The notes beneath the pieces were generated by a model. It was given only the letters and a program-made list of their open reading frames with translations. It was not told the DNA's origin and did no database searches. Below are positions 8,874 to 22,634 of a stretch of DNA of 61,325 nt, piece by piece (within the stretch, counting starts at the first letter, position 1; every line of letters begins with the position of its first letter). The position numbers and the translations under genes are program-made. This DNA comes from an uncultured Gammaproteobacteria bacterium (lineage in GTDB: Bacteria; Pseudomonadota; Gammaproteobacteria; Xanthomonadales; Xanthomonadaceae): NCBI GenBank assembly GCA_903942465.1, contig CAJAPA010000025.1, positions 1 to 61,325 on the forward strand, read 5' to 3'.

Positions 8874-8949
8874 TGGCGTCCCCACGGGGATTCGAACCCC
8901 GGTCGCTACCGTGAAAGGGTAATGTCCTAGGCCTCTAGACGATGGGGAC
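8874..8949 (-). tRNA. tRNA-Glu(UUC)
   Basis: Read on the minus strand this is a 76-base tRNA with a complementary acceptor stem (GTCCCCA / TGGGGAC), a TTC anticodon in the loop CTTTCAC, the T arm GGTTCGAATCC and an encoded CCA. It shares a transcript with the upstream tRNA-Ala and ends at the hairpin at 8840-8862. Confidence 0.95.
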
Positions 8950-8973
8950 AGCAGCCTATAAAAACGGTCACAT

Positions 8974-9049
<76 letters not shown>

Positions 9050-9116
9050 ACGTGCTGTGAGAAGTGAAATTATAGGGAGGTTTTCAGGGAGCGTCAAGCC
9101 TGTCGCGGAAAAAACA

Positions 9117-9602
9117 TTAATTTCCGGTGAACGCCGCAGGTGCCGGCTCCGCCTGCCAGCTGGAGCGACCATGCTTCTGCTGCTTGAGGTAAAGCAGCCA
9201 TTTGTTGAGAAACCCGTTCATGCGCAGGCGGTGGGAAACCATCTGGGCCGGGGTCGGATGGATGCCCAGCACGTCCTGCCAGCGCCGGCCGATGTAGCAG
9301 TGGCTGACCTCGGCTTGGGCAGAGTCGAGGTAAATCCGGATCATCGCGGAAGGGTCAAGTGCGCCGGTCCGGTCATCGCGCAGGGTATAGCTGAGTTTGA
9401 GCTCGAGGGTGTAGTTGTGGCGCGCCAGCACTTCCAGCCGCAGAAGCAGACCGTCCTGCCCTTCCGAAAGGAAAACTCCTGGCACAAGCAGGTCGAAATC
9501 GGTCAGATCCTGCAGACGCCGGAAATTGTCGGCATACAAATCCATCAGCCAGGTGAACCGGTTGAATCGGTCGAAAAGTCCGGTGATTTGGGGCGCCCGC
9601 AT
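9117..9602 (-). CDS. DUF1249 family protein (YqiB-like)
   Basis: The start at 9602 shares the TGATG junction with the end of ppsR and gives 161 residues; a longer open frame upstream runs into ppsR and is rejected. The sequence WLMDLYADNFRRLQDL near the start and the later CYIGRRWQDVLGIH fit the DUF1249 family, a small soluble protein found across gammaproteobacteria with no settled function. No membrane segment or signal peptide is visible. The overlap suggests coupled translation with ppsR, though a functional link to PEP synthase control is not shown. Confidence 0.82.
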   Translation of the reverse strand: MRAPQITGLFDRFNRFTWLMDLYADNFRRLQDLTDFDLLVPGVFLSEGQDGLLLRLEVLARHNYTLELKLSYTLRDDRTGALDPSAMIRIYLDSAQAEVSHCYIGRRWQDVLGIHPTPAQMVSHRLRMNGFLNKWLLYLKQQKHGRSSWQAEPAPAAFTGN

Positions 9603-10414
9603 CAGTACAGCTGGTTCTGGATGCCCAACTGCGCGAGGATTTTGCTGGAAATTTCCTCGATCGACATGTTGGTGGTTGAAAGATGCGGCAGACGGATGCT
9701 GCGGAACAGCGCCTCGGCCCGTTTGACCTCCTGCTGGCACTGGACCAGGGTGGCATATTTCGACCCCGGTTTGCGCTCCTGACGGATCTGCTGGAGGCGG
9801 TCCGGGTCGATGGTCAAACCGAACAGTTTCTGGCGGAACGGCTGTAGCCGCTTCGGCAGCCCCTCACCCTGCAGGTCCTCCTCGGTGAGCGGGTAGTTGG
9901 CTGCCTTAACGCCGTAATGCAGAGCCATGTACAGGCAGGTCGGTGTTTTGCCGGAACGCGAAACCCCCACCAGAATGAGATCGGCATTGGCATAGTTGTA
10001 ACTGATGCCGTCGTCATGGGTGAGTGCGAAGTTGGTGGCGTTGATGCGCTCTTCATAGGCTTTGTAATCCACCAGGGCATGCGCACCGCCGACCCGTGGC
10101 GTACGCCCTACCCCGAGCTCGCGTTCGAGCGGATGCACGAAGGGTCCGATGACATCCATCATCAACGCACCGGTGTCGGCAATGACCGCGCCGGCGGCGG
10201 GATCGACAAGGCTGGTAAACACCAGCGCACGGTGACCGCTTCGCTCCTGCTCGGCCTCGATGACCGCGGCGGCGTGCATCGCCTTGTCCATACTGTCGAC
10301 GAAAGGAATGCGCCGCGCGCTGTATTGCACGCCTTGGAACTGCGCCAGTACGCTGTGACCGATGGTCTCTGTGGTGATGCCGGTACCGTCCGACACATAG
10401 AAAACGGGGCGCAT
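9602..10414 (-). CDS. ppsR: phosphoenolpyruvate synthase regulatory protein (kinase/pyrophosphorylase)
   Basis: This 270-residue protein belongs to the DUF299 family, which phosphorylates PEP synthase with ADP to switch it off and removes the phosphate with Pi. The start [16 protein letters not shown] is characteristic, and the nucleotide-binding loop reads [16 protein letters not shown]. The ATG at 10414 is preceded by GGAGAAGG, which decides it over a Met seven codons earlier. The gene is divergent from ppsA, its expected target, with 118 bases between the starts. It overlaps the DUF1249 gene by one base. Confidence 0.95.
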   Translation of the reverse strand: MRPVFYVSDGTGITTETIGHSVLAQFQGVQYSARRIPFVDSMDKAMHAAAVIEAEQERSGHRALVFTSLVDPAAGAVIADTGALMMDVIGPFVHPLERELGVGRTPRVGGAHALVDYKAYEERINATNFALTHDDGISYNYANADLILVGVSRSGKTPTCLYMALHYGVKAANYPLTEEDLQGEGLPKRLQPFRQKLFGLTIDPDRLQQIRQERKPGSKYATLVQCQQEVKRAEALFRSIRLPHLSTTNMSIEEISSKILAQLGIQNQLY

Positions 10415-10495
10415 GCCTTCTCCTCGCGGTTGCATGCCCTATTGTGCCCCATTTGCGGCTGCCGGAAAATGCGCGATGCGCTGCGGGCAATCGGC

Positions 10496-10501
10496 TATAA
10501 T
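10496..10501 (+). promoter_or_regulatory. candidate -10 element (TATAAT) for ppsA
   Basis: A perfect TATAAT lies 31 bases before the TTG start of ppsA. No convincing -35 hexamer was found at 16-18 bases upstream, so an activator or an extended element may be needed. Confidence 0.45.
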
Positions 10502-10532
10502 ATGCGCACTGAATTCGCCCAGGAGATGCGCT

Positions 10533-12908
<2,376 letters not shown>

Positions 12909-12926
12909 CCGGCCGGCAAGTCAGGA

Positions 12927-13499
12927 TCAGGGCGTCGTGCTGCCCGCGCCGCCCAGTTGCCCCATGAACCGGCGGTAGTACTTCAGCTCCGCCACGGATT
13001 CTTCGATATCGGCCAGTGCGGTGTGCGCCCCGCTCTTGATGAACCCATTCAGCAGCGGTGCATTCCAGCGGCGACAGAGTTCCTTCAAGGTCGACACGTC
13101 AACGTTGCGGTAATGGAAATAGGCTTCCAGCCGCGGCATCAGGCGCGCCAGAAAGCGGCGATCCTGGCAAATGGTATTTCCGCACATCGGCGAGGCTTTC
13201 GCATCGACCCATTCGGCAAGAAAGACCAGCATATGGGCCTCGGCCTGCGCGGTGTCAAACGGGCTTTCCAGAACACGCTGCCAAAGCCCGGACTTGCCAT
13301 GGGTATTCCGGTTCCAGTCGTCCATGGCTTCCAATGTGGCCAGCGGGTGGCGGATGGCGAACTCCGGACTGCGGGCCAGGATGTTCAACTCGGCATCGGT
13401 GATGACGGCCGCGATTTCCAGAAGCGCGTGCTGTTCCGGAACGAGTCCGGTCATTTCACAATCAATCCAGATCAGGCGGTTTTTACGGTCATCGGTCAT
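12927..13499 (-). CDS. orn: oligoribonuclease
   Basis: Orn degrades two- to five-base RNAs, including the pGpG left from c-di-GMP breakdown. From the ATG at 13499 the protein has 190 residues and starts with [11 protein letters not shown], the DEDD exonuclease motif I. Motif II lies near residue 112 within [14 protein letters not shown], and [10 protein letters not shown] is motif III of the DEDDh type. An in-frame codon 16 residues upstream is not supported. It is convergent with ppsA, 18 bases away. The nearby diguanylate cyclase gene is not in the same transcript. Confidence 0.95.
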   Translation of the reverse strand: MTDDRKNRLIWIDCEMTGLVPEQHALLEIAAVITDAELNILARSPEFAIRHPLATLEAMDDWNRNTHGKSGLWQRVLESPFDTAQAEAHMLVFLAEWVDAKASPMCGNTICQDRRFLARLMPRLEAYFHYRNVDVSTLKELCRRWNAPLLNGFIKSGAHTALADIEESVAELKYYRRFMGQLGGAGSTTP

Positions 13500-13552
13500 C
13501 AGGCGGTCCTTGGCTGTGTTTATACTGTAACAAATCCCGACGGACACCGACC

Positions 13553-13996
13553 ATGACTCCCGGAATCAGCAGTCACTATTCGATTCTTACCGCCATGCTG
13601 GCGCCGGCTTTGCTGATGGCAGCGACCGGCTCGCTGCTGCTCTCGGCCAATAACCGCCTGGCCCGGGTGGTCGACCGTCTGCGTATTCTGCTCCGGAAAT
13701 GGAATGAAAATGCGCGCAACCAGCCTTCGCTGGAAAGCCAGATTCTTCGGCACCGCAAACGCAGCAACTTCCTGCTGCGTGCCTGCCTGTTCCTTTATTG
13801 CGCGCTCGGGTGCTTCATCGTGACCAGTCTGGCGCTTGCCGTGGATGCGTTCAGTGGCAACCGTCTCTCGCTGTTGCCCACGGGATTCGGACTGGCGGGC
13901 ATGCTGTTTCTGTTCGGCGCCGCGTTCTATCTGGGCCGGGAAGTCTGGGCCTCGGTGAAAAGCTTCGAGGCCGAAATCGAAGAAGAAATGCGTTAG
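13553..13996 (+). CDS. DUF2721 family small membrane protein
   Basis: The 147-residue protein has a membrane segment at each end of a basic loop: the first in [18 protein letters not shown], then [13 protein letters not shown], and two helices after residue 75. This arrangement and [10 protein letters not shown] fit the DUF2721 family, whose function is unknown. It is divergent from orn, 53 bases away, and its last 4 bases overlap the convergent tadA. A TATACT at 13521-13526 could be its -10 element. Confidence 0.75.
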   Translation: MTPGISSHYSILTAMLAPALLMAATGSLLLSANNRLARVVDRLRILLRKWNENARNQPSLESQILRHRKRSNFLLRACLFLYCALGCFIVTSLALAVDAFSGNRLSLLPTGFGLAGMLFLFGAAFYLGREVWASVKSFEAEIEEEMR

Positions 13997-14466
13997 ACAG
14001 ATCGGCGTTTGGCTTTGAAGTAAGCGCTCAGGCGATTCCCGGCCTCCTCGGCCAGTAAGCCGCCCTGCACTTCCACCTTGTGGTTATGGCGCGGATCGCT
14101 CAATAAATCAAAGACCGAACCGCAGGCGCCGGTTTTCGGGTCAGCTGCGGCATAGACCACCCTTTTTACCCGGGCATGCACCAGCGCCATAGCGCACATG
14201 GCGCAGGGCTCGAGGGTGACGTACAGGGTGGTGCCCAGAAGCCGGTAATTGCCCAAGTCCTTGCCGGCGGCCCGCAATGCCTCGATTTCGGCATGGGCAC
14301 AGGGATCGGAATTCGATACCGTACGGTTGTGTCCGGCGGCAAGCAAGGCGCCGTCGGTACCAATCAGGACTGCACCGACCGGGACTTCATCAAGGGCTTC
14401 CGCAGCCGTGGCCTGCGCCAAGGCCTGGGTCATCCAGACTACATCTTGGGTGCCGAACTCCGTCAT
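13993..14466 (-). CDS. tadA: tRNA(adenine34) deaminase
   Basis: TadA converts A34 to inosine in tRNA-Arg(ACG). The 157-residue protein has the zinc cytidine-deaminase motifs HAEIEAL (His ligand and catalytic Glu) and PCAMCAMALVHARV (two Cys ligands), with the expected spacing. The ATG at 14466 overlaps the guaA stop in a TAATG junction, which is preferred to an ATG three codons upstream. It is the last gene of the guaB-guaA-tadA operon. Confidence 0.95.
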   Translation of the reverse strand: MTEFGTQDVVWMTQALAQATAAEALDEVPVGAVLIGTDGALLAAGHNRTVSNSDPCAHAEIEALRAAGKDLGNYRLLGTTLYVTLEPCAMCAMALVHARVKRVVYAAADPKTGACGSVFDLLSDPRHNHKVEVQGGLLAEEAGNRLSAYFKAKRRSV

Positions 14467-16034
14467 TATTCCCATTCAATGGTCGCCGGCGGCTTGCCGG
14501 AAATGTCATAAACTACGCGAGAAACACCCTTCAACTCATTGATAATACGGTTTGAAACCGTTCCCAAAAGCTCGTAAGGCAGATGTGCCCAGTGGGCGGT
14601 CATGAAGTCCACGGTTTCCACCGCCCGCAGGGCGATGACCCATTCGTAGGCACGGGCATCACCGACCACCCCGACCGATTTGACCGGCAGGAACACCGCG
14701 AAGGCCTGCGAGGTTTTGTCGTACCAACCGGATTGGCGCAGCTCGTCGATGAAAATGGCATCGGCCTTGGCCAGCAGTTCGGCGAACTCGGGCTTGACCT
14801 CACCCAGGATGCGTACACCCAGACCGGGGCCGGGGAACGGGTGACGGTAGACCATGTGCGGCGGCAGGCCGAGTTCGACGCCGATGCGGCGGACCTCGTC
14901 CTTGAACAGTTCGCGCAAGGGCTCGACCAGACCCAGTTTCATGTGTTCGGGCAGACCGCCGACGTTGTGGTGCGATTTGATCACGTGCGCCTTGCCGGTC
15001 TTGCTGCCAGCCGATTCGATCACGTCCGGATAGATGGTGCCCTGCGCCAGCCATCTCACGTTGCTGAGCTTGGCCGATTCCTCTTCGAAAATCTCCACGA
15101 ACAGGCGGCCGATGATTTTCCGCTTGGCTTCCGGTTCATCCACGCCCTTGAGCGCGGCAAAATAGCGTTCGGCGGCATTGACCCGGATGACCTTGACACC
15201 CATGTGCTCGGCGAACATGGCCATGACCTGATCGCCTTCCTGCCAGCGCAGCAGGCCGGTATCGACGAACACACAGGTCAGTTTGGTGCCGATGGCTTTG
15301 TGCAGCAGGGCCGCAACCACCGAGGAGTCGACGCCTCCCGACAGGCCGAGCAGGACCTCGTCATCGCCGACCTGCGCCTTCACACGTGCAATCTGGTCAT
15401 CGATGATATTGGCGGCCGTCCACAGGGCGCGACAGCCGCAGATGTCTTTGACGAAGCGCGCCAGCAGGGCTTCGCCGGACTGGGTATGGGTAACTTCCGG
15501 ATGGAACTGCACCCCGTAATAGCGGCGCGCTTCATCGGCCATGGCCACGATCGGTACGGTGTCGGTCGAGGCGGTCACGGTGAAGCCATCCGGCACGCGG
15601 GTGACGCGGTCGCCGTGACTCATCCAGACGTTCAGGCGCGGCGGTTGGCCGGTTGCGTCGTTCAAGCCATCGAGCAATGCGCACGGGCGATCGACCTTGA
15701 CTACGGCGGCGCCGAATTCACGGTGATGGCCGGATTCAACCAGACCACCGAACTGCATCGCCAGGGTCTGCATGCCGTAGCAGATGCCGAGCACCGGTAC
15801 TTTGCAATCGAACACTTCCCGCGGGGCACGCGGCGAATCGGTTTCAGTGGTCGATTCGGGACCACCGGACAGGATGATGCCTTTGGGTGCGAATGCGGCG
15901 ATGTCGGCCGGATTATGGTCCCAAGCCCAGATTTCGCAATACACCCCGGCTTCACGGATGCGGCGGGCGATCAGCTGCGTATATTGCGCGCCGAAATCGA
16001 GGATGAGAATCTTGTCACTGTGAATATCGGTCAT
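14466..16034 (-). CDS. guaA: GMP synthase (glutamine-hydrolysing)
   Basis: GuaA makes GMP from XMP with glutamine as nitrogen donor. The 522-residue protein starts with the class I amidotransferase domain ([17 protein letters not shown], the nucleophile Cys in GICYGMQTL, and a His/Glu pair in FHPEVTHT). The synthetase domain follows, with the pyrophosphatase loop [18 protein letters not shown], and the C-terminal dimerisation part ends in KPPATIEWE. Length and domain order are standard. It lies one base after guaB and one base ahead of tadA in overlapping frames. Confidence 0.97.
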   Translation of the reverse strand: MTDIHSDKILILDFGAQYTQLIARRIREAGVYCEIWAWDHNPADIAAFAPKGIILSGGPESTTETDSPRAPREVFDCKVPVLGICYGMQTLAMQFGGLVESGHHREFGAAVVKVDRPCALLDGLNDATGQPPRLNVWMSHGDRVTRVPDGFTVTASTDTVPIVAMADEARRYYGVQFHPEVTHTQSGEALLARFVKDICGCRALWTAANIIDDQIARVKAQVGDDEVLLGLSGGVDSSVVAALLHKAIGTKLTCVFVDTGLLRWQEGDQVMAMFAEHMGVKVIRVNAAERYFAALKGVDEPEAKRKIIGRLFVEIFEEESAKLSNVRWLAQGTIYPDVIESAGSKTGKAHVIKSHHNVGGLPEHMKLGLVEPLRELFKDEVRRIGVELGLPPHMVYRHPFPGPGLGVRILGEVKPEFAELLAKADAIFIDELRQSGWYDKTSQAFAVFLPVKSVGVVGDARAYEWVIALRAVETVDFMTAHWAHLPYELLGTVSNRIINELKGVSRVVYDISGKPPATIEWE

Positions 16035-16035
16035 T

Positions 16036-17551
<1,516 letters not shown>

Positions 17552-17552
17552 C

Positions 17553-18413
17553 CTAACGGTCGATGGACTCGCAGGCCTCCAAGGTGTTCTGCATGAGTGT
17601 GGCCACGGTCATCGGGCCGACACCGCCAGGCACCGGTGTAATCCAGCTGGCGCGTTCGGCCGCCGCCGCGTATTCGACATCGCCACACAGGCGTCCGTCG
17701 TCCATGCGGTTGATGCCGACATCGATGACCACGGCCCCGGGCTTGATCCACTCGCCGGGAATCATCGCCGGTTTGCCGACCGCCACCACCAGGATGTCGG
17801 CCTGTCGGACATGGGCTTCCAGCACTTCCTTCGGGGTGAATTTATGGCAGGAAGTCACCGTACAACCGGCAATCAGCAGCTCCAGGCCCATCGGACGGCC
17901 GACATGATTGCTGACACCGACAATGACGGCACTGCGGCCACGAACCGGCTGATCGGTATAGGCCAGCAGGGTCGTGATGCCACGGGGGGTACAGGGGCGC
18001 AATCCGAACTGACGCAATGCAAGGCGGCCGACATTGGTCGGATGGAAGCCGTCAACATCCTTGTTGGGGTCAATGCGATCGATCAACCACGTGCCGTCCC
18101 TGCCGTCAGGCAGGGGCAGCTGCATCAGAATGCCATGGATTTTAGGGTCGGCATTCAGGCGGTCAATCAAGGCAAGCAGTTCGGCATCCGTGGTTTGTGC
18201 CGGCAAATCGTAGTCATAGGCGTGGATGCCGACACGTTCACAGGCGCGCCTTTTGTTGCGGACGTAAACACCCGAAGCCGGATCATTGCCGACCAGGACC
18301 ACAGCCAGCCCCGGACGGGACAGTCCGGCCTCGACCCGGGCGCGCACCCGCTCCGCCAGATCATCCAGCAGGGTATCGGCTATGCGTTTTCCATCCAATA
18401 CTTTGGCCGTCAT
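17553..18413 (-). CDS. folD: bifunctional methylenetetrahydrofolate dehydrogenase/cyclohydrolase
   Basis: FolD interconverts 5,10-methylene-THF and 10-formyl-THF, feeding purine and formyl-Met-tRNA synthesis. The 286-residue protein has the expected active-site region ([14 protein letters not shown] with its Lys), the signature QLPLPDG, and the NADP loop [16 protein letters not shown]. One small difference is [10 protein letters not shown], where many relatives have GRSxxVGxP. It is upstream of guaB in the same direction but separated from it by the guaB promoter. Confidence 0.95.
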   Translation of the reverse strand: MTAKVLDGKRIADTLLDDLAERVRARVEAGLSRPGLAVVLVGNDPASGVYVRNKRRACERVGIHAYDYDLPAQTTDAELLALIDRLNADPKIHGILMQLPLPDGRDGTWLIDRIDPNKDVDGFHPTNVGRLALRQFGLRPCTPRGITTLLAYTDQPVRGRSAVIVGVSNHVGRPMGLELLIAGCTVTSCHKFTPKEVLEAHVRQADILVVAVGKPAMIPGEWIKPGAVVIDVGINRMDDGRLCGDVEYAAAAERASWITPVPGGVGPMTVATLMQNTLEACESIDR

Positions 18414-18475
18414 GGTCTATCCGGGTCCGGTTCTGGTGTTAGGCTATTATCTCGCATCCGGAGTGGAAAAAACCG

Positions 18476-18781
18476 ATGGACACCGAACGATTGAACACCG
18501 AACTGGAAGCCGCGGCGTTCCGGCGCCTGATCAAGCATTTGATGGAAGACCGGCCTGACGTACAGAACATCGACCTGATGATTCTGGCCGGGTTCTGCCG
18601 TAATTGCCTCTCACAGTGGTATCAGGAGGCCGCCGCAGCCCATGGCCTGACCATGGATAAGGAACAGGCACGCACCATCGTTTACGGCATGCCCTTTTCC
18701 GAATGGAAAACGAAATTCCAGCATGAGGCCACCCCCGAACAACTGGCGGCCTTTGCCGCCGCCCAGAAAACCCACGCCTAG
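18476..18781 (+). CDS. DUF1244 family protein
   Basis: This 101-residue soluble protein has the family core FRRLIKHLMEDRPDVQNIDLM followed by GFCRNCLSQWY with its two cysteines, and GMPFSEWKTKFQ near the end. DUF1244 is common in proteobacteria and has no established role. It is divergent from folD, and a TATTAT at 18445-18450 may be its -10. The gene after it starts 9 bases downstream and is likely co-transcribed. Confidence 0.85.
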   Translation: MDTERLNTELEAAAFRRLIKHLMEDRPDVQNIDLMILAGFCRNCLSQWYQEAAAAHGLTMDKEQARTIVYGMPFSEWKTKFQHEATPEQLAAFAAAQKTHA

Positions 18782-18790
18782 GAGCCCCGC

Positions 18791-19645
18791 ATGGCCACCA
18801 AAAAATCCGCCTGGACCGCATTTCCCAGCCCGAACAAGGCCTTTTTTTATGACGGTCCGGCTTTGGCCAAAGCCTGGAAGTCCCTGCATACCGGCGATGG
18901 CGAGCCCTATCCGGATGACAAACGTGCGGCGCAACTGATCAAATCTGCCGGCAAGTCAGCCCCCAAGGGGATTTCTGCCGGGGATCTGGCCGAGCAGTTG
19001 CAGAGTGCCTGGCGCGCCTTTCATGCCGGGGAATTCGAGCAGGCCTACCAGCAGGGCATCGCACTCGGGCCGGTCGGTGCGAGTGTTGCCGCAAAGGCCA
19101 TGGGCATTCATGCCACCTATCTGGTCAAAAAAGATGACGATAAACTGACCCGCTTCCAGGAAGTGGCTGAAATCGGTGAACAAGCGGTTGTGGCCTTGCC
19201 CAAAGAAGCCAACAGTCATTACCGTCTGGCCTTCGGCTACGGGCGTTATGGGCAAGGCCTATCCATTGCCAAAGCGCTTAAAATGGGTCTGGCCGGAAAA
19301 GTCAAAACTGCCTTGGAGTCCTGCCTGAAGCTCGACCCCAAGCATGCCGAGGCCCATCTGGCCAGTGCGCTGTGGCATGCCGAGATCGTCAACAAAGTCG
19401 GCAGCACACTTGCCGGCCTGACTTACGGCGCCAAGCGGAAAGCCGCTGAAGAACACATGAGTGCGGCACTGAAACTGGCACCGAACATGCCCATCGTGCA
19501 TGCCGAACACGCGCAGATGATCCTCTTGCTGGATGCGGATGATGAACAGGCCGCCGCGGATGCCTTCGAGCGCGCGACCCGCGTGAAGGTCCAGGATGCC
19601 ATGGATTTTCTGGATGCCCGCTTCGCGGCCGATCAGATCAGCTGA
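18791..19645 (+). CDS. TPR-like protein of unknown function
   Basis: The ATG has GGAG 6 bases upstream. The 284-residue protein has no signal peptide. It opens with a short basic part (MATKKSAWTAFPSPNKAF) and continues with alternating helices rich in Ala that look like degenerate tetratricopeptide repeats (AWRAFHAGEFEQAYQQGIAL, LDPKHAEAHLASALWHAEIV, LAPNMPIVHAEHAQMILLL). I do not recognise a named family; a scaffold role is the usual inference for such repeats. It is probably co-transcribed with the DUF1244 gene. Confidence 0.7.
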   Translation: MATKKSAWTAFPSPNKAFFYDGPALAKAWKSLHTGDGEPYPDDKRAAQLIKSAGKSAPKGISAGDLAEQLQSAWRAFHAGEFEQAYQQGIALGPVGASVAAKAMGIHATYLVKKDDDKLTRFQEVAEIGEQAVVALPKEANSHYRLAFGYGRYGQGLSIAKALKMGLAGKVKTALESCLKLDPKHAEAHLASALWHAEIVNKVGSTLAGLTYGAKRKAAEEHMSAALKLAPNMPIVHAEHAQMILLLDADDEQAAADAFERATRVKVQDAMDFLDARFAADQIS

Positions 19646-19729
19646 GCGGGGAATGAACACAGGGCCGGTTTTCCGGCCTCGGAACGCAATATTTACAATT
19701 GTGTTCAGGCACTTGCGTAAAATGGGCAC

Positions 19730-20803
19730 ATGATGTTTAAACAATCTGGGGCAATCATTGCCCTTTTTTTGGCCCTTGCCCTGCCCGCTCCGGGCGCGGG
19801 TGCCGCTGACGCCGCTTCGGACAGTTTCGATGCGGCGCTGATGGCCTACGCCGAACGGAATTACAGCCAAAGCGTCAAACTGCTGACGCCGCTGGCGAAG
19901 AAAAACTATGCCCCGGCCCAAGCGCAACTGGCCTATATGTACGAATACGGCCTCGGCGTGCGCAAGGATGCCGGCGAAGCGGCGAAGCTCTACAAAAAGC
20001 TCATGAGCTCTTATACCGCCAAGGCAACGGCCGGCGATGCCGAAGCCCAGTATCAAGTGGGTCAACTGTACTATGGCGGCAAGGGCGTTCCGGAGAACGT
20101 TCCTGAAGCCATGCAGTGGTACCAGAAAGCCGCAGAACAGGGCCATCTGATTTCCCAGTACAAACTGGCCCTGCTTTACGACACGGGTGAAAAGGCGCCG
20201 CGTGACCCCAAAGCGGCCCTGCACTGGTACACACGCGCCGCCGAACAGGGTCACACCAATTCACAGATGTTCCTCGCCATCAAATACTACCGTGGCCGCG
20301 ATACCGCCCAGGATTATGCGCAGGCGGCCACTTGGTTCCAGAAGGCGGCCGAGAGCGGCAACGCCTACTCGCAAAGCGCGCTTGGCTTCATGTATGCCTC
20401 CGGGCAGGGCGTGAAAGAAAGCAAGCAGGACGCATTGCGCTGGTACCGGATGGGCGCCGAACAGGGCGACAAGGACAGCCAGTACGATCTGGGCATGAAA
20501 CTGAAAAAAGGCGATGGCGTACCGCGCAGCCTGTCCGAATCGTCGCAGTGGTTCGCCAAGTCGGCCCAACAAGGACAAATGGCAGCGCAGTTCGAACTGG
20601 CCCAGATGTATGCCAAAGGCGAAGGCCTCAAGCGCGATGTGGTTCTGGCCTACGCCTGGTACAACGTGGCCATAATGAACGGGCACTATCCGGCCAGCAA
20701 ACCGCGCGATGTTCTGGCCAAGACCATGAACGCCGATGAAATCGCCGAAGCCGAGCAGCTTAGTTCCATGTGGAAATTCGGATTGCCAATTGAGCGGCAA
20801 TAA
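19730..20803 (+). CDS. exported Sel1-like repeat protein
   Basis: The 357-residue protein has a signal peptide (IIALFLALALPAPGAGA). It then has about seven Sel1 repeats of roughly 36 residues, recognisable by AQLAYMYEYGLGV, AQYQVGQLYYGGKGV, ALGFMYASGQGV and AQFELAQMYAKGEGL, each followed by a basic or acidic turn and a WY...A helix. Sel1 proteins are periplasmic or outer-membrane scaffolds in many pathways, so no specific function is assigned. A strong terminator follows directly after the stop codon. Confidence 0.85.
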   Translation: MMFKQSGAIIALFLALALPAPGAGAADAASDSFDAALMAYAERNYSQSVKLLTPLAKKNYAPAQAQLAYMYEYGLGVRKDAGEAAKLYKKLMSSYTAKATAGDAEAQYQVGQLYYGGKGVPENVPEAMQWYQKAAEQGHLISQYKLALLYDTGEKAPRDPKAALHWYTRAAEQGHTNSQMFLAIKYYRGRDTAQDYAQAATWFQKAAESGNAYSQSALGFMYASGQGVKESKQDALRWYRMGAEQGDKDSQYDLGMKLKKGDGVPRSLSESSQWFAKSAQQGQMAAQFELAQMYAKGEGLKRDVVLAYAWYNVAIMNGHYPASKPRDVLAKTMNADEIAEAEQLSSMWKFGLPIERQ

Positions 20804-20828
20804 AAAGCCCCGCATCTGCGGGGCTTTG
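20804..20828. terminator. bidirectional terminator between the Sel1 gene and tRNA-Val
   Basis: The inverted repeat AAAGCCCCGC / GCGGGGCTTT with an ATCT loop is flanked by A and T runs. It can end the Sel1 transcript on the plus strand and the tRNA-Val transcript on the minus strand. Confidence 0.8.
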
Positions 20829-20831
20829 TCT

Positions 20832-20906
20832 TGGTGGGCGATGCAGGGTTCGAACCTGCGACCCTTGCCGTGTGAAGGCAATGCTCTACCACTGAGCTAA
20901 TCGCCC
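20832..20906 (-). tRNA. tRNA-Val(CAC)
   Basis: Read on the minus strand this is a 75-base tRNA with acceptor GGGCGAT / ATCGCCC, the anticodon CAC in the loop TTCACAC, the T arm GGTTCGAACCC and an encoded CCA. Confidence 0.95.
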
Positions 20907-20950
20907 AAGAACCGTTATTTTACGGGAAAGCCGCAGTGCAGGCAAGCCGA

Positions 20951-22585
20951 TTACTGCAGCTTGCTTCGGCGCGCGTTCAGCAGATCTGCCGGCGGGGCGA
21001 AGGAATCCGAACGAGCGCCTTGCCAGTACTCGCGCAGACTCGGATGATCCGGAGGCCCGGTCAGCAGCTCTCCAGGCCTGACCTGGGGATAGACCTTCGA
21101 TAGCGGCAGCACGGTACTGGCATCGATGCGTCGGATGATATGTTCCGGACCAAGCTCTTCGGGGTGGCTCAGCCCAGCGGCCGACAGGATTTCGGCAAGC
21201 GCCTTAACGGTGTTCTTCTGGAAATGATAAACCCGCTCGGATTTATCCATCGGATTGAGCCCTTTCTGGCGACTGGCATCCTGGGTGGCGACCCCGGTCG
21301 GACAGCGTCCGGTATGGCAGGACTGCGATTGAATGCAGCCAACCGCGAACATGAAGCCCCGGGCGGCATTGACCCAGTCCGCGCCGATGGCCAGGGTACG
21401 CGCGATATCGAAACCGGTAATGATCTTGCCGGCCGCGCCGATCTTGATGTCGCTGCGCAGATTCAAACCGACCAAGGTCTGGTGCACGATCATCAAGGCT
21501 TCGCGCAATGGCATGCCGACGTGGTCGGTGAACTCGAGCGGGGCGGCGCCAGTTCCGCCCTCGCCGCCGTCCACCACAATGAAATCGGGCAAAAGGCCGC
21601 TCTCCTGCATGGCTTTTGCGATGGCAAACCATTCCCAGACATGGCCAATGGCCAACTTGAAGCCGACCGGCTTGCCGCCGGAGAGCTCGCGCAATTCCTG
21701 CACGAAGCGCAGTAATCCCATGGGCGAATCAAATGCCGAATGGCTGGCCGGTGATAGACAATCAACGCCGATCGGCACACCGCGGGCTTCGGCGATTTCC
21801 GCAGTCACCTTCGGGCCCGGCAAAATGCCGCCCTGCCCCGGCTTGGCGCCCTGCGACAGCTTGATTTCAATCATCCGGACGCTGGCAAGATTCGCATTGG
21901 TGCGGAAACGCTCGGCGTTGAATGTGCCGTCATCGTTACGGCAGCCGAAATATCCGGAACCGATTTCCCAGACCAGATCGCCGCCGTGTTCCAAGTGGTA
22001 GCGTGAAATCGAGCCCTCGCCGGTGTCGTGGTAGAAGCCGCCTTTTTTCGCACCCAGATTCAGAGCGCGGATGGCATTGGCCGAAAGCGCGCCGAAACTC
22101 ATGGCCGAGATATTGAATACCGCGGCATCATAGGGCTGCGTGCAGCGGCTACCGCCGATCCGGATGCGGTATGGCAAGTCGGGCGCCGGTGCCGGCCGCA
22201 GCGAATGATTGATCCACTCGTAATGGTCGGCATAGACATTGCCTTGCGTACCGAACGGGCGCTTATCCAGCTCTTCCTTGGCACGCTGGTAAACAATCGA
22301 ACGCTGCTGGCGCGAGAACGGGGTTTCCTCGGTATCGGATTCGAACAGGTATTGCCGCAGTTCGACACGGACCGACTCGATCATGAAGCGACCGTGTGCC
22401 AATACCGGATAATTGCGGCGTAGCGCTGAATGGCGTTGAATCAGATCGGCGATGCCGACGCCGACGAGTGCCGCACATCCGATCATCGGTAAAAGCGCCC
22501 AGGCGTGACCGCCGAAGTAACGCAGACCGAAGCCCGCCAGACCGGCGATGGAAAGCAGGAAAAGCCAGTAACGGGAAAACGGCAT
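20951..22585 (-). CDS. FMN-binding glutamate synthase family protein
   Basis: This protein of about 544 residues has one or two N-terminal membrane helices (YWLFLLSIAGLAGFGLRY, HAWALLPMIGCAALVGVGI) followed by a glutamate synthase-type FMN barrel. The typical parts are MSFGALSANAIRALNLGA, HDTGEGSISRYH, QGAKPGQGGILPG, VDGGEGGTGAAPLEF and CIQSQSCHTGRCPTG, the last being the iron-sulphur cluster Cys pattern. It lacks the amidotransferase domain of true GltB, so it is a stand-alone synthase-like oxidoreductase whose substrate is not known. The start at 22585 was chosen over one at 22594, which falls in a hairpin. Confidence 0.85.
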   Translation of the reverse strand: MPFSRYWLFLLSIAGLAGFGLRYFGGHAWALLPMIGCAALVGVGIADLIQRHSALRRNYPVLAHGRFMIESVRVELRQYLFESDTEETPFSRQQRSIVYQRAKEELDKRPFGTQGNVYADHYEWINHSLRPAPAPDLPYRIRIGGSRCTQPYDAAVFNISAMSFGALSANAIRALNLGAKKGGFYHDTGEGSISRYHLEHGGDLVWEIGSGYFGCRNDDGTFNAERFRTNANLASVRMIEIKLSQGAKPGQGGILPGPKVTAEIAEARGVPIGVDCLSPASHSAFDSPMGLLRFVQELRELSGGKPVGFKLAIGHVWEWFAIAKAMQESGLLPDFIVVDGGEGGTGAAPLEFTDHVGMPLREALMIVHQTLVGLNLRSDIKIGAAGKIITGFDIARTLAIGADWVNAARGFMFAVGCIQSQSCHTGRCPTGVATQDASRQKGLNPMDKSERVYHFQKNTVKALAEILSAAGLSHPEELGPEHIIRRIDASTVLPLSKVYPQVRPGELLTGPPDHPSLREYWQGARSDSFAPPADLLNARRSKLQ

Positions 22586-22613
22586 GGCATGCATCCGAGG
22601 CGTATCTCGGATG

Positions 22614-22619
22614 ATTATA
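22614..22619 (-). promoter_or_regulatory. candidate -10 element (TATAAT) of the glutamate synthase-like gene
   Basis: TATAAT lies about 28 bases before the chosen start. The bases after it form a perfect 7-base-pair inverted repeat (ATCCGAG / CTCGGAT, 22593-22612) that would sit at the 5' end of the mRNA. No clear -35 was seen. Confidence 0.35.
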
Positions 22620-22634
22620 ACGGGATTGCCGGAA